Positions 8,560 to 17,721 of a stretch of DNA of 64,000 nucleotides are shown one piece after another. The stretch comes from Micromonospora sp. WMMD1155 (lineage in GTDB: Bacteria; Actinomycetota; Actinomycetes; Mycobacteriales; Micromonosporaceae): positions 5,270,501 to 5,334,500 of the forward strand of contig NZ_CP120742.1 in assembly GCF_029581275.1 (NCBI RefSeq), given 5' to 3'. The position numbers and the translations under genes were made by a program. Under the pieces are notes generated by a model, which saw only the letters and a program-made list of their open reading frames with translations, did no database searches and was not told the DNA's origin. Numbering within the stretch: the stretch's first letter is position 1; the number at the start of each line of letters is the position of its first letter.

Positions 8560-9284
8560 GCGCCGATGTGCACACCCTCGTTGGTGCGTACGTCCTGGAT
8601 GCGGTCGACGACGTCGAGAGGGCCGCGTTCGAGCGGCACCTGGTCGAGTGCGAGCCGTGCCGCGTCGAGGTGGCCGAGTTGCGGGAGACCGTCGTGCGCC
8701 TCGCCGACGACACTGTCATCGAGTCGCCCCCGCCGGGGTTGCGAGAGCGGACCCTTGCCCAGGCGGCCCGAACCCCGCAGCTGCGCGCAAACGTGGCGGG
8801 CGCCAGCGGCACACGGCAGGCGGGCAGGTGGCGACAGCTCACCGTGGCCGCCGCGGCAGCGGTTCTCGTGGCCGGTGGTGCGAGTGCGATCACCTGGACG
8901 GTCAGCAACGATCGGATCAGTGACGAGCAGGCCAGCAGCGAGCAGGCTCGGCAGATCGCCGCCGTCCTGGACGCCCCGGACGCCCGGGTGTTCGAACGGT
9001 CGCTACAGCCCGGTGGTGCCGCGACCGTGGTGGTGTCCCGTGGCCGCGACCGTGGTGTGGTGCTGCTGCGTGACCTGCCCGCGCCCGGTTCCGGGCGGAT
9101 CTACGAGTTGTGGCTCATCCGGGGCAGCGAGCCCCGCAAGGTGGGACAGCTCGCCGAGGGGGACAGGGCGTCGACGACTGTCATCGGTCCGGTCGGCGAG
9201 GCGGACACGTTCGGGGTGTCCAACGAGCCCGTCGGCGGCTCGGCCACCCCCACGGGGATCGTGGGTACTGTCGCGCTGAGCTGA
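8556..9284 (+). CDS. rskA: RskA-type zinc anti-sigma factor
   Basis: 242 residues. The N-terminal zinc-binding anti-sigma domain contains AAFERHLVECEPCRVEVAEL (HxxxCxxC). There is one TM helix (about 91-110, LTVAAAAAVLVAGGASAITWTV) and an extracytoplasmic RskA domain (VFERSLQPGGAATVVVSRGRDRGVVLL, GRIYELWLIRGSEPRKVGQL). This architecture sequesters SigK and releases it after regulated proteolysis. The ATG overlaps the sigK stop by 4 bases, so translation is coupled. A strong hairpin follows 8 bases after the stop, ending the operon. Confidence 0.92.
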   Translation: MSADVHTLVGAYVLDAVDDVERAAFERHLVECEPCRVEVAELRETVVRLADDTVIESPPPGLRERTLAQAARTPQLRANVAGASGTRQAGRWRQLTVAAAAAVLVAGGASAITWTVSNDRISDEQASSEQARQIAAVLDAPDARVFERSLQPGGAATVVVSRGRDRGVVLLRDLPAPGSGRIYELWLIRGSEPRKVGQLAEGDRASTTVIGPVGEADTFGVSNEPVGGSATPTGIVGTVALS

Positions 9285-9292
9285 GCCGGGAT

Positions 9293-9324
9293 GGGCCGGC
9301 CGCCGTCACAGCGGCGGCCGGCCC
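9293..9324 (+). terminator. Strong GC hairpin after rskA
   Basis: A perfect 13-bp stem (GGGCCGGCCGCCG / CGGCGGCCGGCCC) with a 6-base loop starts 8 bases after the rskA stop. No U-tract follows, as is common for actinobacterial terminators. It separates the sigK-rskA operon from the pseudokinase gene. Confidence 0.75.
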
Positions 9325-9385
9325 GGCCCGTCGGCTGCCCAACACCGTCCGCCGGGACAGTCGGTGTGCTTCTCGTCACCGACCC

Positions 9386-9410
9386 ATCCAACCGGTGAAC
9401 CGCTCCGAAT
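9386..9410 (+). promoter_or_regulatory. Candidate SigK-type promoter of the pseudokinase gene
   Basis: CCATCC (9384-9389) and CCGAAT (9405-9410), equivalent to ATCC-N16-CGAAT as at 6308-6332. The -10 box ends 7 bases before ATG 9418, so initiation would occur at or next to the start codon, giving a leaderless mRNA. That fits the lack of a ribosome-binding site. Confidence 0.45.
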
Positions 9411-9417
9411 CACTCAC

Positions 9418-11087
9418 ATGGATGACGAGCTGCTCGCCGGCCGGTATCGCCGGCTCCTGCCGATCGGGGACGTTGCGACCTCGGGACCCGTCTGGCTGGC
9501 GCGCGACGAGGTGCTCGACCGGCACGTCGCGCTCAAGCAGATCGCCGTGCCGGGGTGGGCGAGCGACGCCGAACGGTCCCGGTTGCGGGAGCGCACGCTC
9601 GACGAGGTTCGTGGACTGGCCGGCCTGGATCATCCCGGCGTCGTGGGGATGTGGGACGTGCTGAGCGCCGACGGCTACCTGTGGCTCGTCATGGAGCACG
9701 TACCCTCCCGGCCGCTGTCCGAGGTGGTCGCCGCCGACGGCCCGCTCGCAGCCGCCGAGGTGGCGCGGATCGGCCTACACGTCCTCGCCGCACTGAGCGC
9801 CGCCCATGCGACCGGAGTCGTGCACGGGGAACTGAGCCCGCAGAACGTGCTACTCGCCGACGACGGCCGGGTCATGCTCGGCGGGTTCGGCCTCTCGATC
9901 TTCGACAGCCGCAGCCCGGCGACCGTCACCGCGCCGAACCTGTCGACGATCCAGTACGTCGCGCCGGAACGCGCCCGCGACGGCAGATCCACCCCTGCCA
10001 GCGACCTGTGGGCCCTCGGCGCGACGCTCTATCTGGCAGCGGAGGGCCGCCGACCGTGGCACCGGCCCTCGACCCTGGCCACCCTCGCCGCCCTCGCCAC
10101 CGAGGCGCCCGACCGGATGAGCGTCCTGCCGCTCGAACCCGCGATCACCGGGCTCCTGCTGCGCAACCCCCGTCAGCGCCTGTCCGCGCAGGAGGCCCGG
10201 ACCACCTCGAGCAGGTGGCCGCGGCAACAGTTCCCATCGATCCGGTCCCGACGCCCCGGCCGGCCCGCTGGCGGCGCGTGCCCGCCACCCTACGTCGCCG
10301 ACCACCAGCGACCGTCGCACCGGTGCACCCGATCACGCAGGACGCGATCGACACCACTGTCATTCCGGTGACGCCATCGGCCAAGCGGGACCGCACGACC
10401 GGCTGGGCGTTCGCCGGCGCCGTGGCGGGCCTGTTGGCGGTCGTGGCCGTCGTCGTCGCGGCAGCCGGCGCCGTGATCGGCGGTCTGGGCGGCCGGGACG
10501 GCGCAGCGGATGCCACCCCGGGCGGTGCGGCGGCCGGCGCGGTGGAGCCGACCGAGGCGGCCCCGCCCGCCCACCTCTGCCTGGACGATGCCGCCTCCAG
10601 CGAGGCCGAGCCCCTACAGGAGCCGACCGCGCCGCTGCCGTACGCCCTGCCGGACGGGTGGGCGTGGCACCAGGACCCCGCCGGCTTCCTGATGGCGGTG
10701 CCCGTGGGATGGACCCGGCACACCGAGGGCGGGACGGTCTGCCTCCGCGACCCCGCCGAGGTACGTGCCATCGCCGTCGACACCGCCGCCACAGCCTCCT
10801 CCATACCCTCGACCCGGTGGGAGGCAGCGGAGCGCGACGTGCGGAAGACCGGGGCGCTACCGGGCTACCAGAAGATCAGCATCGGGCCGGTCATCCGCCC
10901 GGGTGGTGCCGCGGAATGGGAGTACACCTGCGACCAGCCGGGCGGCGAGCGCTTGCACGCCCGCCGGCTGCTGGTCAACGAGAGTAAGACCCGCGCCTAC
11001 AGCCTGTCCTGGATCACCCGGGACAGCCAGTGGAGCGCCACCGAGCCCTTCCAGCGACTGGCCTTCGCGAGCTTCCGCCTCGACTGA
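9418..11087 (+). pseudogene. Receptor-like serine/threonine pseudokinase with one frameshift
   Basis: A Ser/Thr-kinase-like N-lobe and C-lobe start at ATG 9418 (MDDELLAGRYRRLLPIG). The ATP-binding lysine is kept (VALKQIAV) and the APE motif is present (YVAPERA). The catalytic HRD is replaced by HGELSPQN and the DFG by GGFGLS, so catalytic Asp residues are missing: a pseudokinase. At about 10200 the frame shifts by -1: QEARTT should continue QEARDHLEQVAAATVPIDP in the next frame, consistent with loss of one G. The downstream frame gives a proline-rich juxtamembrane region, a TM helix (WAFAGAVAGLLAVVAVVVAA) and an extracellular domain to 11087. Without the shift the product would be about 556 residues. 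It may be functional if the shift is a sequencing error. Confidence 0.75.
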
Positions 11088-11454
11088 CACACTGATGGCA
11101 GGGCCACGCCTCTCGGATGGAGAGGGGGTGGTCCGTCAATGCGATCGAGTGGAGGAGGCCGCGGCCCGGTGGCGCAATAGCGGACCGCTTCGGTCAACTC
11201 CATGGACGACGTGATAGCCGCAGCGAGCAAGATGATGAAGATGAGCTGACTGCTCCTCGCCGGCTCAGGGCTCCTCGCCGGCCGGCTGAGAGTGCCACCT
11301 CGATCGCGGTCTGTGCCAGCGGTCCCGGGCTGGAGCGGGTCCCGTCGACCGGCACGAGCGCGGGCGACTCGTCCGACAGGGCCCGCACGGTGTCCAGGTC
11401 TGCGACGCGGTGCGCGTTGGAGGAGCGAGCCAGCCTCTGCCGAGCGTGACCGGG
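11088..11454. other. Intergenic stretch without a recognisable gene
   Basis: About 370 bases between the pseudokinase and a convergent methyltransferase. A short open frame on the reverse strand (11194-11388) encodes VPVDGTRSSPGPLAQTAIEVAL, faintly like a nucleotide-binding fragment, but I cannot assign it. No clear promoter or repeat was seen. Confidence 0.4.
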
Positions 11455-12144
11455 TCAGATTCTGTAACCGTGCGTCGGCGCTGTCGCGGTCAGTTCCGCG
11501 AACCAGCGCCGGTCACGACGGAACAGGTCCCGCACGACCAGCCCGGCGGCGGACGCCGCCCCGGTGACCGCCACCGTGTCGAGCCGGGCCCACCGGAACG
11601 GTGGCCCGACGTGCCACCCACCCTCGGCGCCCTCAACGGCCAGCCGGGCCCGACCCATCCACAGCCCGGGACCGGGCGGTTCGAGTTCCACGAGCACGGT
11701 GCCGCCGGGACGCAGCAGGTCACGACATCGAGCGAGCAGGACGCGGGGGTCGCCGCCGATGCCGATGTTTCCGTCGATCAGGAGCACGTGTGCCCAACGC
11801 CCCTCGGCGGGCAGCGGTGCGAACAGGTCTGCCCGTAGGGCGACCGCGCCCCGGGCGCGGGTCAACCGGACCGCCTGCGCCGAGATGTCGACCCCGACCG
11901 CGGTCACCCCAGCGCGGCTGAGCGCCGAGGTGAGTCGCCCCGGACCGCAGCCCAGGTCGAGGGTCGGGCCGACGCACCGACCGAGGACGTCGTCCATCGT
12001 CGGCTCGGCTGGCCCGTGCCAACGGCGTACCGGCAGGCGGCGACGCGAGCCGTTGTCGTCGTGCACCAACCAGTGGGCGTCGCTGTGCTGGCGAAGCGCG
12101 CTGCCGAACGCCTCCGACGGCCTGGCCCGGACGCTGCGGGTCAC
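11455..12144 (-). CDS. Class I SAM-dependent methyltransferase
   Basis: 229 residues. The SAM-binding motif I is TLDLGCGPGRLTSALSRAG, followed by AVGVDISAQAV (acidic loop), GAVALRADLFAPLP, VLLIDGNIGIGGDP and LRPGGTVLVELEPPG. GTG 12144 overlaps the stop of the DUF2064 gene (GTGA), so translation is coupled. It is the last gene of a three-gene reverse-strand operon with GT2 and DUF2064 genes. The methyl acceptor is unknown. The position beside glycosyltransferases suggests a glycan or lipid intermediate, which is inference. Confidence 0.85.
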   Translation of the reverse strand: MTRSVRARPSEAFGSALRQHSDAHWLVHDDNGSRRRLPVRRWHGPAEPTMDDVLGRCVGPTLDLGCGPGRLTSALSRAGVTAVGVDISAQAVRLTRARGAVALRADLFAPLPAEGRWAHVLLIDGNIGIGGDPRVLLARCRDLLRPGGTVLVELEPPGPGLWMGRARLAVEGAEGGWHVGPPFRWARLDTVAVTGAASAAGLVVRDLFRRDRRWFAELTATAPTHGYRI

Positions 12145-12947
12145 CACGGGATCCCCGATGCCAGGTCGTGCTGAACGGACGCGACCGTGCGTGCGAAACG
12201 GCCCGCCGGTCCGTGCCGGTCCGATCGGCCCTCCGTCGCGGCGGTCATCCGATACCGGGAGTGCTGGTACGGCCTTTCGGTGGTCGGGCAACCCGGGGGA
12301 GTCGCATTCCCCCGCCAGGCGGACGAATCGTCGGGAGTCAGGGAGGCCACCGCCACGGCGTCGGCCCAGTCGTCGACGTCTCGCAGCACCGGTAGCGGCT
12401 CCACGTGCAGTCCCCGCGAACGTAGGGCCGCCTGAGTGTGGTGCCCGGTCAGCGCGCTGGACATCGGCACCTCCCGCAGTACGGTGGCGTGTCGTGGGTC
12501 GTGCAGCCCGAGCGCCCACCATCCGCCGTCGACGGCGGGGCCGAGCAGCGCGTCGCTGAAGGCGAGGCCCTGGACGGCTGCGTCGAGCCGGGCCGGGGTC
12601 AGCTGCGGGGTGTCCATGCCGATCTGGAGTACCGGCTGGCCCGGGTAGGCGTCGGCCACGTCGGCGTGGGCGTTGACCAGGCGGTCGCCGAGGTCGGTGC
12701 CCCGCTGAGGCAGAATCTGCCAGCCGGCGAGCGCGAGGGCCAGCTCGTCGGCCTCCTCGGCGTCGGCCAGCTGACCGTGGAGGGCGAGCACGGGTGTCAC
12801 GCCGGGTGTGGCGCGGACGGTGTCCAGGGTGTCCAGTAGCGCCGCCGCGGCTATGTGGGCAGCCTGGCGGGGGCTGGCTGGTGGGCAGAGGCGGGTCTTC
12901 ACCGTTCCGGGCACGGGTGCCTTCGCCGCCACCAGCAAGACCGTCAT
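12141..12947 (-). CDS. DUF2064 / GT-A-fold glycosyltransferase-like protein
   Basis: 268 residues. MTVLLVAAKAPVPGTVKTRLCPP, GTDLGDRLVNAHADV, IGMDTPQLTPARLDAA and GPAVDGGWWALGL are the DUF2064 (TIGR04282-like) signatures, related to GT-A nucleotidyl/glycosyl transferases. The core ends near residue 200 (DVDDWADAVAVA). The remaining 65 residues are unusual for the family and of low similarity, so the C-terminus may be an extension or the result of a frame change. It overlaps GT2 by 4 bases upstream and the methyltransferase by 4 bases downstream. Substrate unknown. Confidence 0.82.
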   Translation of the reverse strand: MTVLLVAAKAPVPGTVKTRLCPPASPRQAAHIAAAALLDTLDTVRATPGVTPVLALHGQLADAEEADELALALAGWQILPQRGTDLGDRLVNAHADVADAYPGQPVLQIGMDTPQLTPARLDAAVQGLAFSDALLGPAVDGGWWALGLHDPRHATVLREVPMSSALTGHHTQAALRSRGLHVEPLPVLRDVDDWADAVAVASLTPDDSSAWRGNATPPGCPTTERPYQHSRYRMTAATEGRSDRHGPAGRFARTVASVQHDLASGIPW

Positions 12948-13618
12948 CGGGGACCGTCAACAGTGCGAAGGACTTCGGCGAAGTCTCGGGTCGCGCGCAG
13001 GGTGCCACGTACCGAACCGGAGACCTTCGACCGGGTGCCGGCGGCGCGGTGCGAGTACCGCACATCGATCTCCTGGATGCGCCAGCCGGCGGCCGCGGCC
13101 CGGATGAGCAGCTCCAGCGGGTATCCGAAGGCGCGGTCGGCGATTCCGAGGCCGAGCAGCGCCTCGCGGCGGGCGACCCGGATCGGGCTGAGGTCGCGCA
13201 ATGGTATGCCGCGGTGTCGCAGCAATGCTGCTACCAGGGCGGTGCCGGCTCGGGCGTGCCACGGCCAGACACCGGCGGCGACTGGCCGGCGGCGACCGAC
13301 CACGAGGTCAGCCGAGCCGTCGGTCACCGGCGCGGCCAGCGTGGGCAGCTCGGTGGGGTCGAAGGAGCCGTCGGCGTCGAGCACGCAGACCAGTTCGGCG
13401 TCGGCGGCCTCCAACCCGGCGTGGACTGCGGCGCCGTATCCCCGGCGTGCCTCGTGCACCACGCGGGCGCCGTGGCGGGCGGCGACCTCCGGCGAGCCGT
13501 CCGTGGATCCGTTGTCCACGACGATCGCCCGGTAACCGCTGGGCAGGGCGGTGAGTACGCCGGGCAACGCCGCGGCTTCGTCCAGACACGGCAACACCAC
13601 GTCGATCGGTGCAGGCAT
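12944..13618 (-). CDS. Family 2 glycosyltransferase (polyprenyl-phosphate sugar synthase-like)
   Basis: 224 residues, GT-A fold. IDVVLPCLDEAAALPGVL and AIVVDNGSTDGS bind the nucleotide; LVCVLDADGSFDP carries the DxD metal motif; LRDLSPIRVARREAL and FGYPLELLIRAA follow. It resembles dolichyl/polyprenyl-phosphate mannose or glucose synthases without a C-terminal TM domain. It is first in the operon with DUF2064 and methyltransferase genes. A divergent GT-C-like membrane protein 145 bases away could use its lipid-linked sugar, but that is inference. Confidence 0.88.
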   Translation of the reverse strand: MPAPIDVVLPCLDEAAALPGVLTALPSGYRAIVVDNGSTDGSPEVAARHGARVVHEARRGYGAAVHAGLEAADAELVCVLDADGSFDPTELPTLAAPVTDGSADLVVGRRRPVAAGVWPWHARAGTALVAALLRHRGIPLRDLSPIRVARREALLGLGIADRAFGYPLELLIRAAAAGWRIQEIDVRYSHRAAGTRSKVSGSVRGTLRATRDFAEVLRTVDGPR

Positions 13619-13762
13619 ACCGAGAACGCTAGGACCTCGAGCGACGCCTAACAGGCGAATATGGACTTATGCCATCAAGGTCGGCCAGACGTCTCTACCT
13701 GACGATGACTCCTGGCCGTTTTGGCAAGGTAGGGCTGGTGGGCGACGTACCCTACGGTCGTC

Positions 13763-15163
13763 ATGAGAACGAGCCCGTCCGTGGACCGGGCGCCGGAGCA
13801 GGCCGCCCGGCGACGCCTCGACGGCGATCTGGTCGTGCTCGGTGTCGAGGTGGCGTTGCTGGCCGTCGCGGTGGCGGTGGGCATGCTGCTCAACGCTCGC
13901 GGTGTCGGACTGCACGCGGACGCAGCACCGCTCTACGCCACCTGGCGTCCGCACGTGGGGTTGGGCACCCCGGCCGCGCTGCTGGTCGCCGCCGGCGTGC
14001 TCGGCTGGGGCGTCCGCTGGTCCCGCACCGCCGCCTGGAGTCGGCTGCTGGTAGTGGCCTACGTCGCGGCGGTCACCTGGACGATGTCGCTGGCGCTGGT
14101 GGACGGCTGGTCCGCCGGCTTCACCGAGCGACTCACTCCGCAGGCCGAATACCTGCACGAGGTGCCGGCGATCACCGACATCACCGCGATGCTGGCCGGT
14201 TTCAGTGCCCGGATCCTCGACTTTCAGCCGTACTCGTGGTCCACCCACACCGCCGGGCATCCGCCGGGGGCGCTGCTGGTGTTCGTCGGGTTGGACCGGA
14301 TCGGCCTCGGCGGCCCTACCGCGGGCGCCCTGGTCTGCGTACTGGTCGGGGCGACGGTGACCGTGTCGGTGCCGGTCACGCTGCGGGCGCTCGGAGCGGT
14401 GGAGTCGGCGCGAAGGGTGCTGCCGTTCCTGGTGCTGCTGCCCGGCGCCATCTGGATGGGCGTCTCGGCCGACGGCATCTTCACCGGTGCGGTCGCGGCA
14501 GGGCTGGCCCTGCTGGCGGTGCGCCCCATCGTCGCCGCCGTGGCCGGGGGTCTGTTCCTTGGCTTCGCCCTCTACCTGTCGTACGGCTTCGTGCTGGTTG
14601 GTGTCCTGGCCCTTGCTGTGGTGGCGCTGCGGCCCCGGGACCGGTGGCCGGCGCTCCTGGCGGCATCCGCAGGGGCCGCTGCGGTGGTGGCCCTGTTCAC
14701 GCTTGCCGGTTTCTGGTGGCTGGACGGCTACCACCTCGTCGTGCAGCGCTACCACCAGGGCTGGGCGGCGGACCGCCCGTACGGCTACTGGGTGTGGGCG
14801 AACCTGGCGGCGCTGCTGCTCTGCGCCGGCCCGGTCCTCGGGCCGGCGTTGCGCCAGGCGGCGCTGGTGGCCGCACGGTCTGCGCGGATGGTGTGGACGG
14901 CGCGGGACTCCGTCACGGGGTGGCCGGGCGGCGTGCGGGCGGCGGGGCCGACGGTGCTGCTTCCGTTGGCCGCGGCGCTCGCGGTTGGCGCCGCCGACCT
15001 GTCCGGGCTCAGTAAGGCGGAGGTGGAACGGATCTGGTTGCCGTTCGTGGTCTGGCTGATGGTGGCCGCCGTCCACCTGCCACCACGTACCCACCGGTGG
15101 TGGCTGGCCGGGCAGGTGCTCGTGGCCCTCGCGGTCAACCACCTGCTCTGGACGGTCTCCTGA
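13763..15163 (+). CDS. Polytopic membrane protein, GT-C glycosyltransferase-like
   Basis: 466 residues with about 11-12 hydrophobic helices from residue 24 to the C-terminus. A conserved-looking loop between the third and fourth helices contains TPQAEYLHEVPAITDITAMLAGF and WSTHTAGHPPGALLVF, and an aromatic loop WWLDGYHLVVQRYHQGW follows the eighth. This layout is typical of GT-C transferases, which use polyprenyl-phosphate sugars, though no classic DE/DD motif is clear to me. It is divergent from the GT2 gene and convergent with the epimerase (24-base gap). Called as GT-C-like with moderate confidence; it could be an uncharacterised transporter. Confidence 0.7.
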   Translation: MRTSPSVDRAPEQAARRRLDGDLVVLGVEVALLAVAVAVGMLLNARGVGLHADAAPLYATWRPHVGLGTPAALLVAAGVLGWGVRWSRTAAWSRLLVVAYVAAVTWTMSLALVDGWSAGFTERLTPQAEYLHEVPAITDITAMLAGFSARILDFQPYSWSTHTAGHPPGALLVFVGLDRIGLGGPTAGALVCVLVGATVTVSVPVTLRALGAVESARRVLPFLVLLPGAIWMGVSADGIFTGAVAAGLALLAVRPIVAAVAGGLFLGFALYLSYGFVLVGVLALAVVALRPRDRWPALLAASAGAAAVVALFTLAGFWWLDGYHLVVQRYHQGWAADRPYGYWVWANLAALLLCAGPVLGPALRQAALVAARSARMVWTARDSVTGWPGGVRAAGPTVLLPLAAALAVGAADLSGLSKAEVERIWLPFVVWLMVAAVHLPPRTHRWWLAGQVLVALAVNHLLWTVS

Positions 15164-15187
15164 ACCGAGGCCAGCAGGGCGACGGTG

Positions 15188-16249
15188 TCAGGAAACCAGT
15201 GCGGCCGGTTCGCGTAGCGGGTCGGTGGCGAAGGCGGCCACCCCCTCGGCGAACCGCACCCGGGCGGTGTAGCCGAGCAGTTGTGCCGCCCGCCGAGGGT
15301 CGGCGACCACATGCCGCACATCGGCCGCCCGGCCGCCGCCGACGATCAGGGGTGTCGGCCCGGCCATCGCGGTGGCCAGGGTGGTCGCCAGCTCTCCGAC
15401 TGTTCGCGGTTCGCCGGAGCACACGTTGACCGCCACCAGGCCCTTCGGCGGTGGTGCGGTCAACGCCAGCAGATTCGCTCGGGCGACGTCGGTGACGTGG
15501 ACGAAGTCGCGTCGCTGCCGGCCGTCCTCCAGCACTCTCGGCGGTAGTCCCGCCGCCAGCGCCGACCGGAAGATCGACGCCACCCCCGCGTACGGGGTGT
15601 CCCGGGGCATCCGGGGACCGTAGACGTTGTGGTAGCGCAACGCCCAGACACCACCGCCGGTCTGCCTCGCCCAGGCCGCGGCCAGGTGTTCCTGGGCGAG
15701 TTTGCTGGCCGCGTACGTGCTCTGCGGCTCCAACGGCGCGTCCTCCGGTACCAGCACCGGCGACAGTTCGCTCCCGCACTCCGGGCAGATCGGCTCGTAC
15801 CGGCCGGCGGCAAGGTCGACGATGCTGCGGGAGGTCGGCCGTACCCTGCCGTGCCGCGCACAGTCGTACTGACCCTCGCCGTAGACGACCATCGAGCTGG
15901 CCAACACCAGCCGGGTCACGCCGGCCCGGTGCATCGCGGCGAGCAGCACCGCCGTGCCGTAGTCGTTGTGACTGACGTAGTCGGGGGCATCGGACGGGTC
16001 CAGCCCATGCCCCACCATTGCCGCCTGGTGACACACCGCGTCCACGCCGGACAGCAGTCGGTCCAGGAGGCGGGCATCCTGGATGTCACCGATCACCGGG
16101 TCGTGCCGTCGGGACCATTCCGGCAGTGCCCCGCCGTGCGCCTGGGGGAGCAGCGCATCGAGCGCCACCATGTCGTGGCCGCCGTCGGCGAGCAGGTCGG
16201 CGACCTGCGATCCGATGAAACCGGCCGCGCCGGTGAGCAGTACCCGCAT
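15188..16249 (-). CDS. NAD-dependent epimerase/dehydratase (extended SDR)
   Basis: 353 residues. The Rossmann motif GAAGFIGSQVADLL is at the N-terminus, and the active site consists of ASSMVVYGEG and YAASKLAQE (YxxxK). Between them are four cysteines in two pairs (DCARHGR and ICPECGSE), suggesting a small inserted metal-binding loop. The family epimerises or dehydrates NDP-sugars. ATG 16249 was chosen because MRVLLTGAAGFIG matches usual family starts; the reading frame stays open to 16432. It sits between two membrane-enzyme genes and probably supplies an activated sugar to the neighbouring transferases. Confidence 0.88.
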   Translation of the reverse strand: MRVLLTGAAGFIGSQVADLLADGGHDMVALDALLPQAHGGALPEWSRRHDPVIGDIQDARLLDRLLSGVDAVCHQAAMVGHGLDPSDAPDYVSHNDYGTAVLLAAMHRAGVTRLVLASSMVVYGEGQYDCARHGRVRPTSRSIVDLAAGRYEPICPECGSELSPVLVPEDAPLEPQSTYAASKLAQEHLAAAWARQTGGGVWALRYHNVYGPRMPRDTPYAGVASIFRSALAAGLPPRVLEDGRQRRDFVHVTDVARANLLALTAPPPKGLVAVNVCSGEPRTVGELATTLATAMAGPTPLIVGGGRAADVRHVVADPRRAAQLLGYTARVRFAEGVAAFATDPLREPAALVS

Positions 16250-16362
16250 CCCGGTGACCGTAGACCGGACCCGCCAGGCGCGGAGCCGGTTCACCCGTCC
16301 GCCACCCGACCGGTAATCCCGTATCCGCCGAATCATGGCTCGGGCCCGTCTAACGTCCAGGT

Positions 16363-17721
16363 ATGGGTCTGACGGACCGGCGGACGGGGTTCCCCCAGCG
16401 GTGGTGGAACGCCCTCGAACGGCACCCCCCACCGATCCCCGGTCTGCGCGGGGACCGGTGGCGAAGCCCGCTACGAGGACCGTGGCTCACCGCGGTGTAC
16501 GGCGCCGTACTCCTCGTCGGGTTGCCGTTGGTGATCATCAGCGGGTTGCTCGACTACGCCGCCTACAGCCCACAGTTCGACCAAGCGTTCCCCCGCGAGG
16601 TGGGCTGGCTGCGGCTGCCGCCGTTCGACTGGCCGACCCGGCCGTCCTGGCTGTTCCGGGTCACCCAGGGACTGCACGTGACGCTCGGCATCATCCTGAT
16701 TCCGGTGGTGCTGGCGAAGCTCTGGTCGGTGATCCCGAAGCTCTTCGTCTGGCCGCCGGCTCGATCCCTGGCCCAGGTGTTGGAGCGGCTGTCGCTGCTG
16801 CTGCTGGTCGGCGGCATCCTCTTCGAGATCGCAACCGGCCTGCTCAACATCCAGTACGCGTACCTCTTCGGCTTCGACTTCTACACGGCGCACTACTTCG
16901 GGGCCTGGGTCTTCATCGGGGCCTTCGTGGCCCACGTGGCGCTGAAGCTGCCCCGGATGCGCAGCGCGCTACGGGCCGGTCCGGCGTCCGGTGATCGTCG
17001 TCGGGCCCAGCCCTTCCGGGCAGCGTTGCGCACCCCGGTTGCCGACACGCGGCCCGAGGCGCCCGATCCGGACGATCTCGTACCCACCACACCCGCAGCA
17101 CCGACGGTGAGCAGACGTGGCGCGCTGGCTCTGGTCGGTGGCCTCTCCCTGCTGCTCGGCGCCCTCACCATCGGGCAGGTGCTCGACGGCCCTCTGCGGC
17201 GCACCGCACTGTTGTTACCGCGAGGACGGCAGCCCGGCAGCGGACCGAACGGCTTTCCGGTCAACCGCACCGCCGCCGCGGCGAACATCAACCCGGACGA
17301 GACCGGGCAACGATGGCGGTTGACCCTGCGGAGCGGCGATCGTACGGTCACCCTCGACCGACCCCGGCTGCTGGCCATGGACCAGCACACCGCGCGCCTA
17401 CCGATCGCCTGTGTGGAGGGCTGGTCCACGTTGCAGACCTGGTCCGGCGTGCGACTGCGTGACCTCGCCGCACTGGTCGACGTCTCTGCCCCGGCGTCGG
17501 CGCAGGTGCGGTCACTGGAGAAGGCCGGCCAGTTCAATCAGGCGATCCTGCAGGCCAATCAGGTGCTCGACGGTGACTCCCTGCTCGCGCTGCGGGTCAA
17601 CGGCGCCGACCTCTCGACCGACCACGGCTTCCCGGCCCGGGTGATCGTGCCCGCCCTGCCCGGGGTGCACAACACGAAGTGGGTCGCCGAGATCAGCTTC
17701 CGGACGGGTACCGATGGCTGA
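16363..17721 (+). CDS. Molybdopterin oxidoreductase fused to cytochrome b561-like membrane domain
   Basis: 452 residues. The N-terminal half has four to five TM helices (about 45-65, 100-125, 140-165, 175-200) with histidines in TQGLHVTLG and FIGAFVAHVALKLP that could bind haem, as in cytochrome b561. A cytoplasmic linker is followed by another TM helix (SRRGALALVGGLSLLLGALTIGQ) and a sulfite-oxidase-fold Mo domain with the ligand in PIACVEGWSTLQTW, then LSTDHGFPARVIVP and NTKWVAEI. It is probably an extracytoplasmic molybdoenzyme donating electrons to its own membrane subunit. The substrate is unknown. It overlaps the next gene by 8 bases. Confidence 0.9.
   Translation: MGLTDRRTGFPQRWWNALERHPPPIPGLRGDRWRSPLRGPWLTAVYGAVLLVGLPLVIISGLLDYAAYSPQFDQAFPREVGWLRLPPFDWPTRPSWLFRVTQGLHVTLGIILIPVVLAKLWSVIPKLFVWPPARSLAQVLERLSLLLLVGGILFEIATGLLNIQYAYLFGFDFYTAHYFGAWVFIGAFVAHVALKLPRMRSALRAGPASGDRRRAQPFRAALRTPVADTRPEAPDPDDLVPTTPAAPTVSRRGALALVGGLSLLLGALTIGQVLDGPLRRTALLLPRGRQPGSGPNGFPVNRTAAAANINPDETGQRWRLTLRSGDRTVTLDRPRLLAMDQHTARLPIACVEGWSTLQTWSGVRLRDLAALVDVSAPASAQVRSLEKAGQFNQAILQANQVLDGDSLLALRVNGADLSTDHGFPARVIVPALPGVHNTKWVAEISFRTGTDG

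Noticed and set aside
11194..11388. 64-codon reverse frame as a universal-stress-protein fragment
   Set aside because: Only a short GTRSS-like match; no convincing flanking homology.
13667..15142. 491-codon reverse frame opposite the GT-C-like gene
   Set aside because: Gln/Arg/His-rich antisense artefact; the forward frame gives a clean multi-pass membrane protein.
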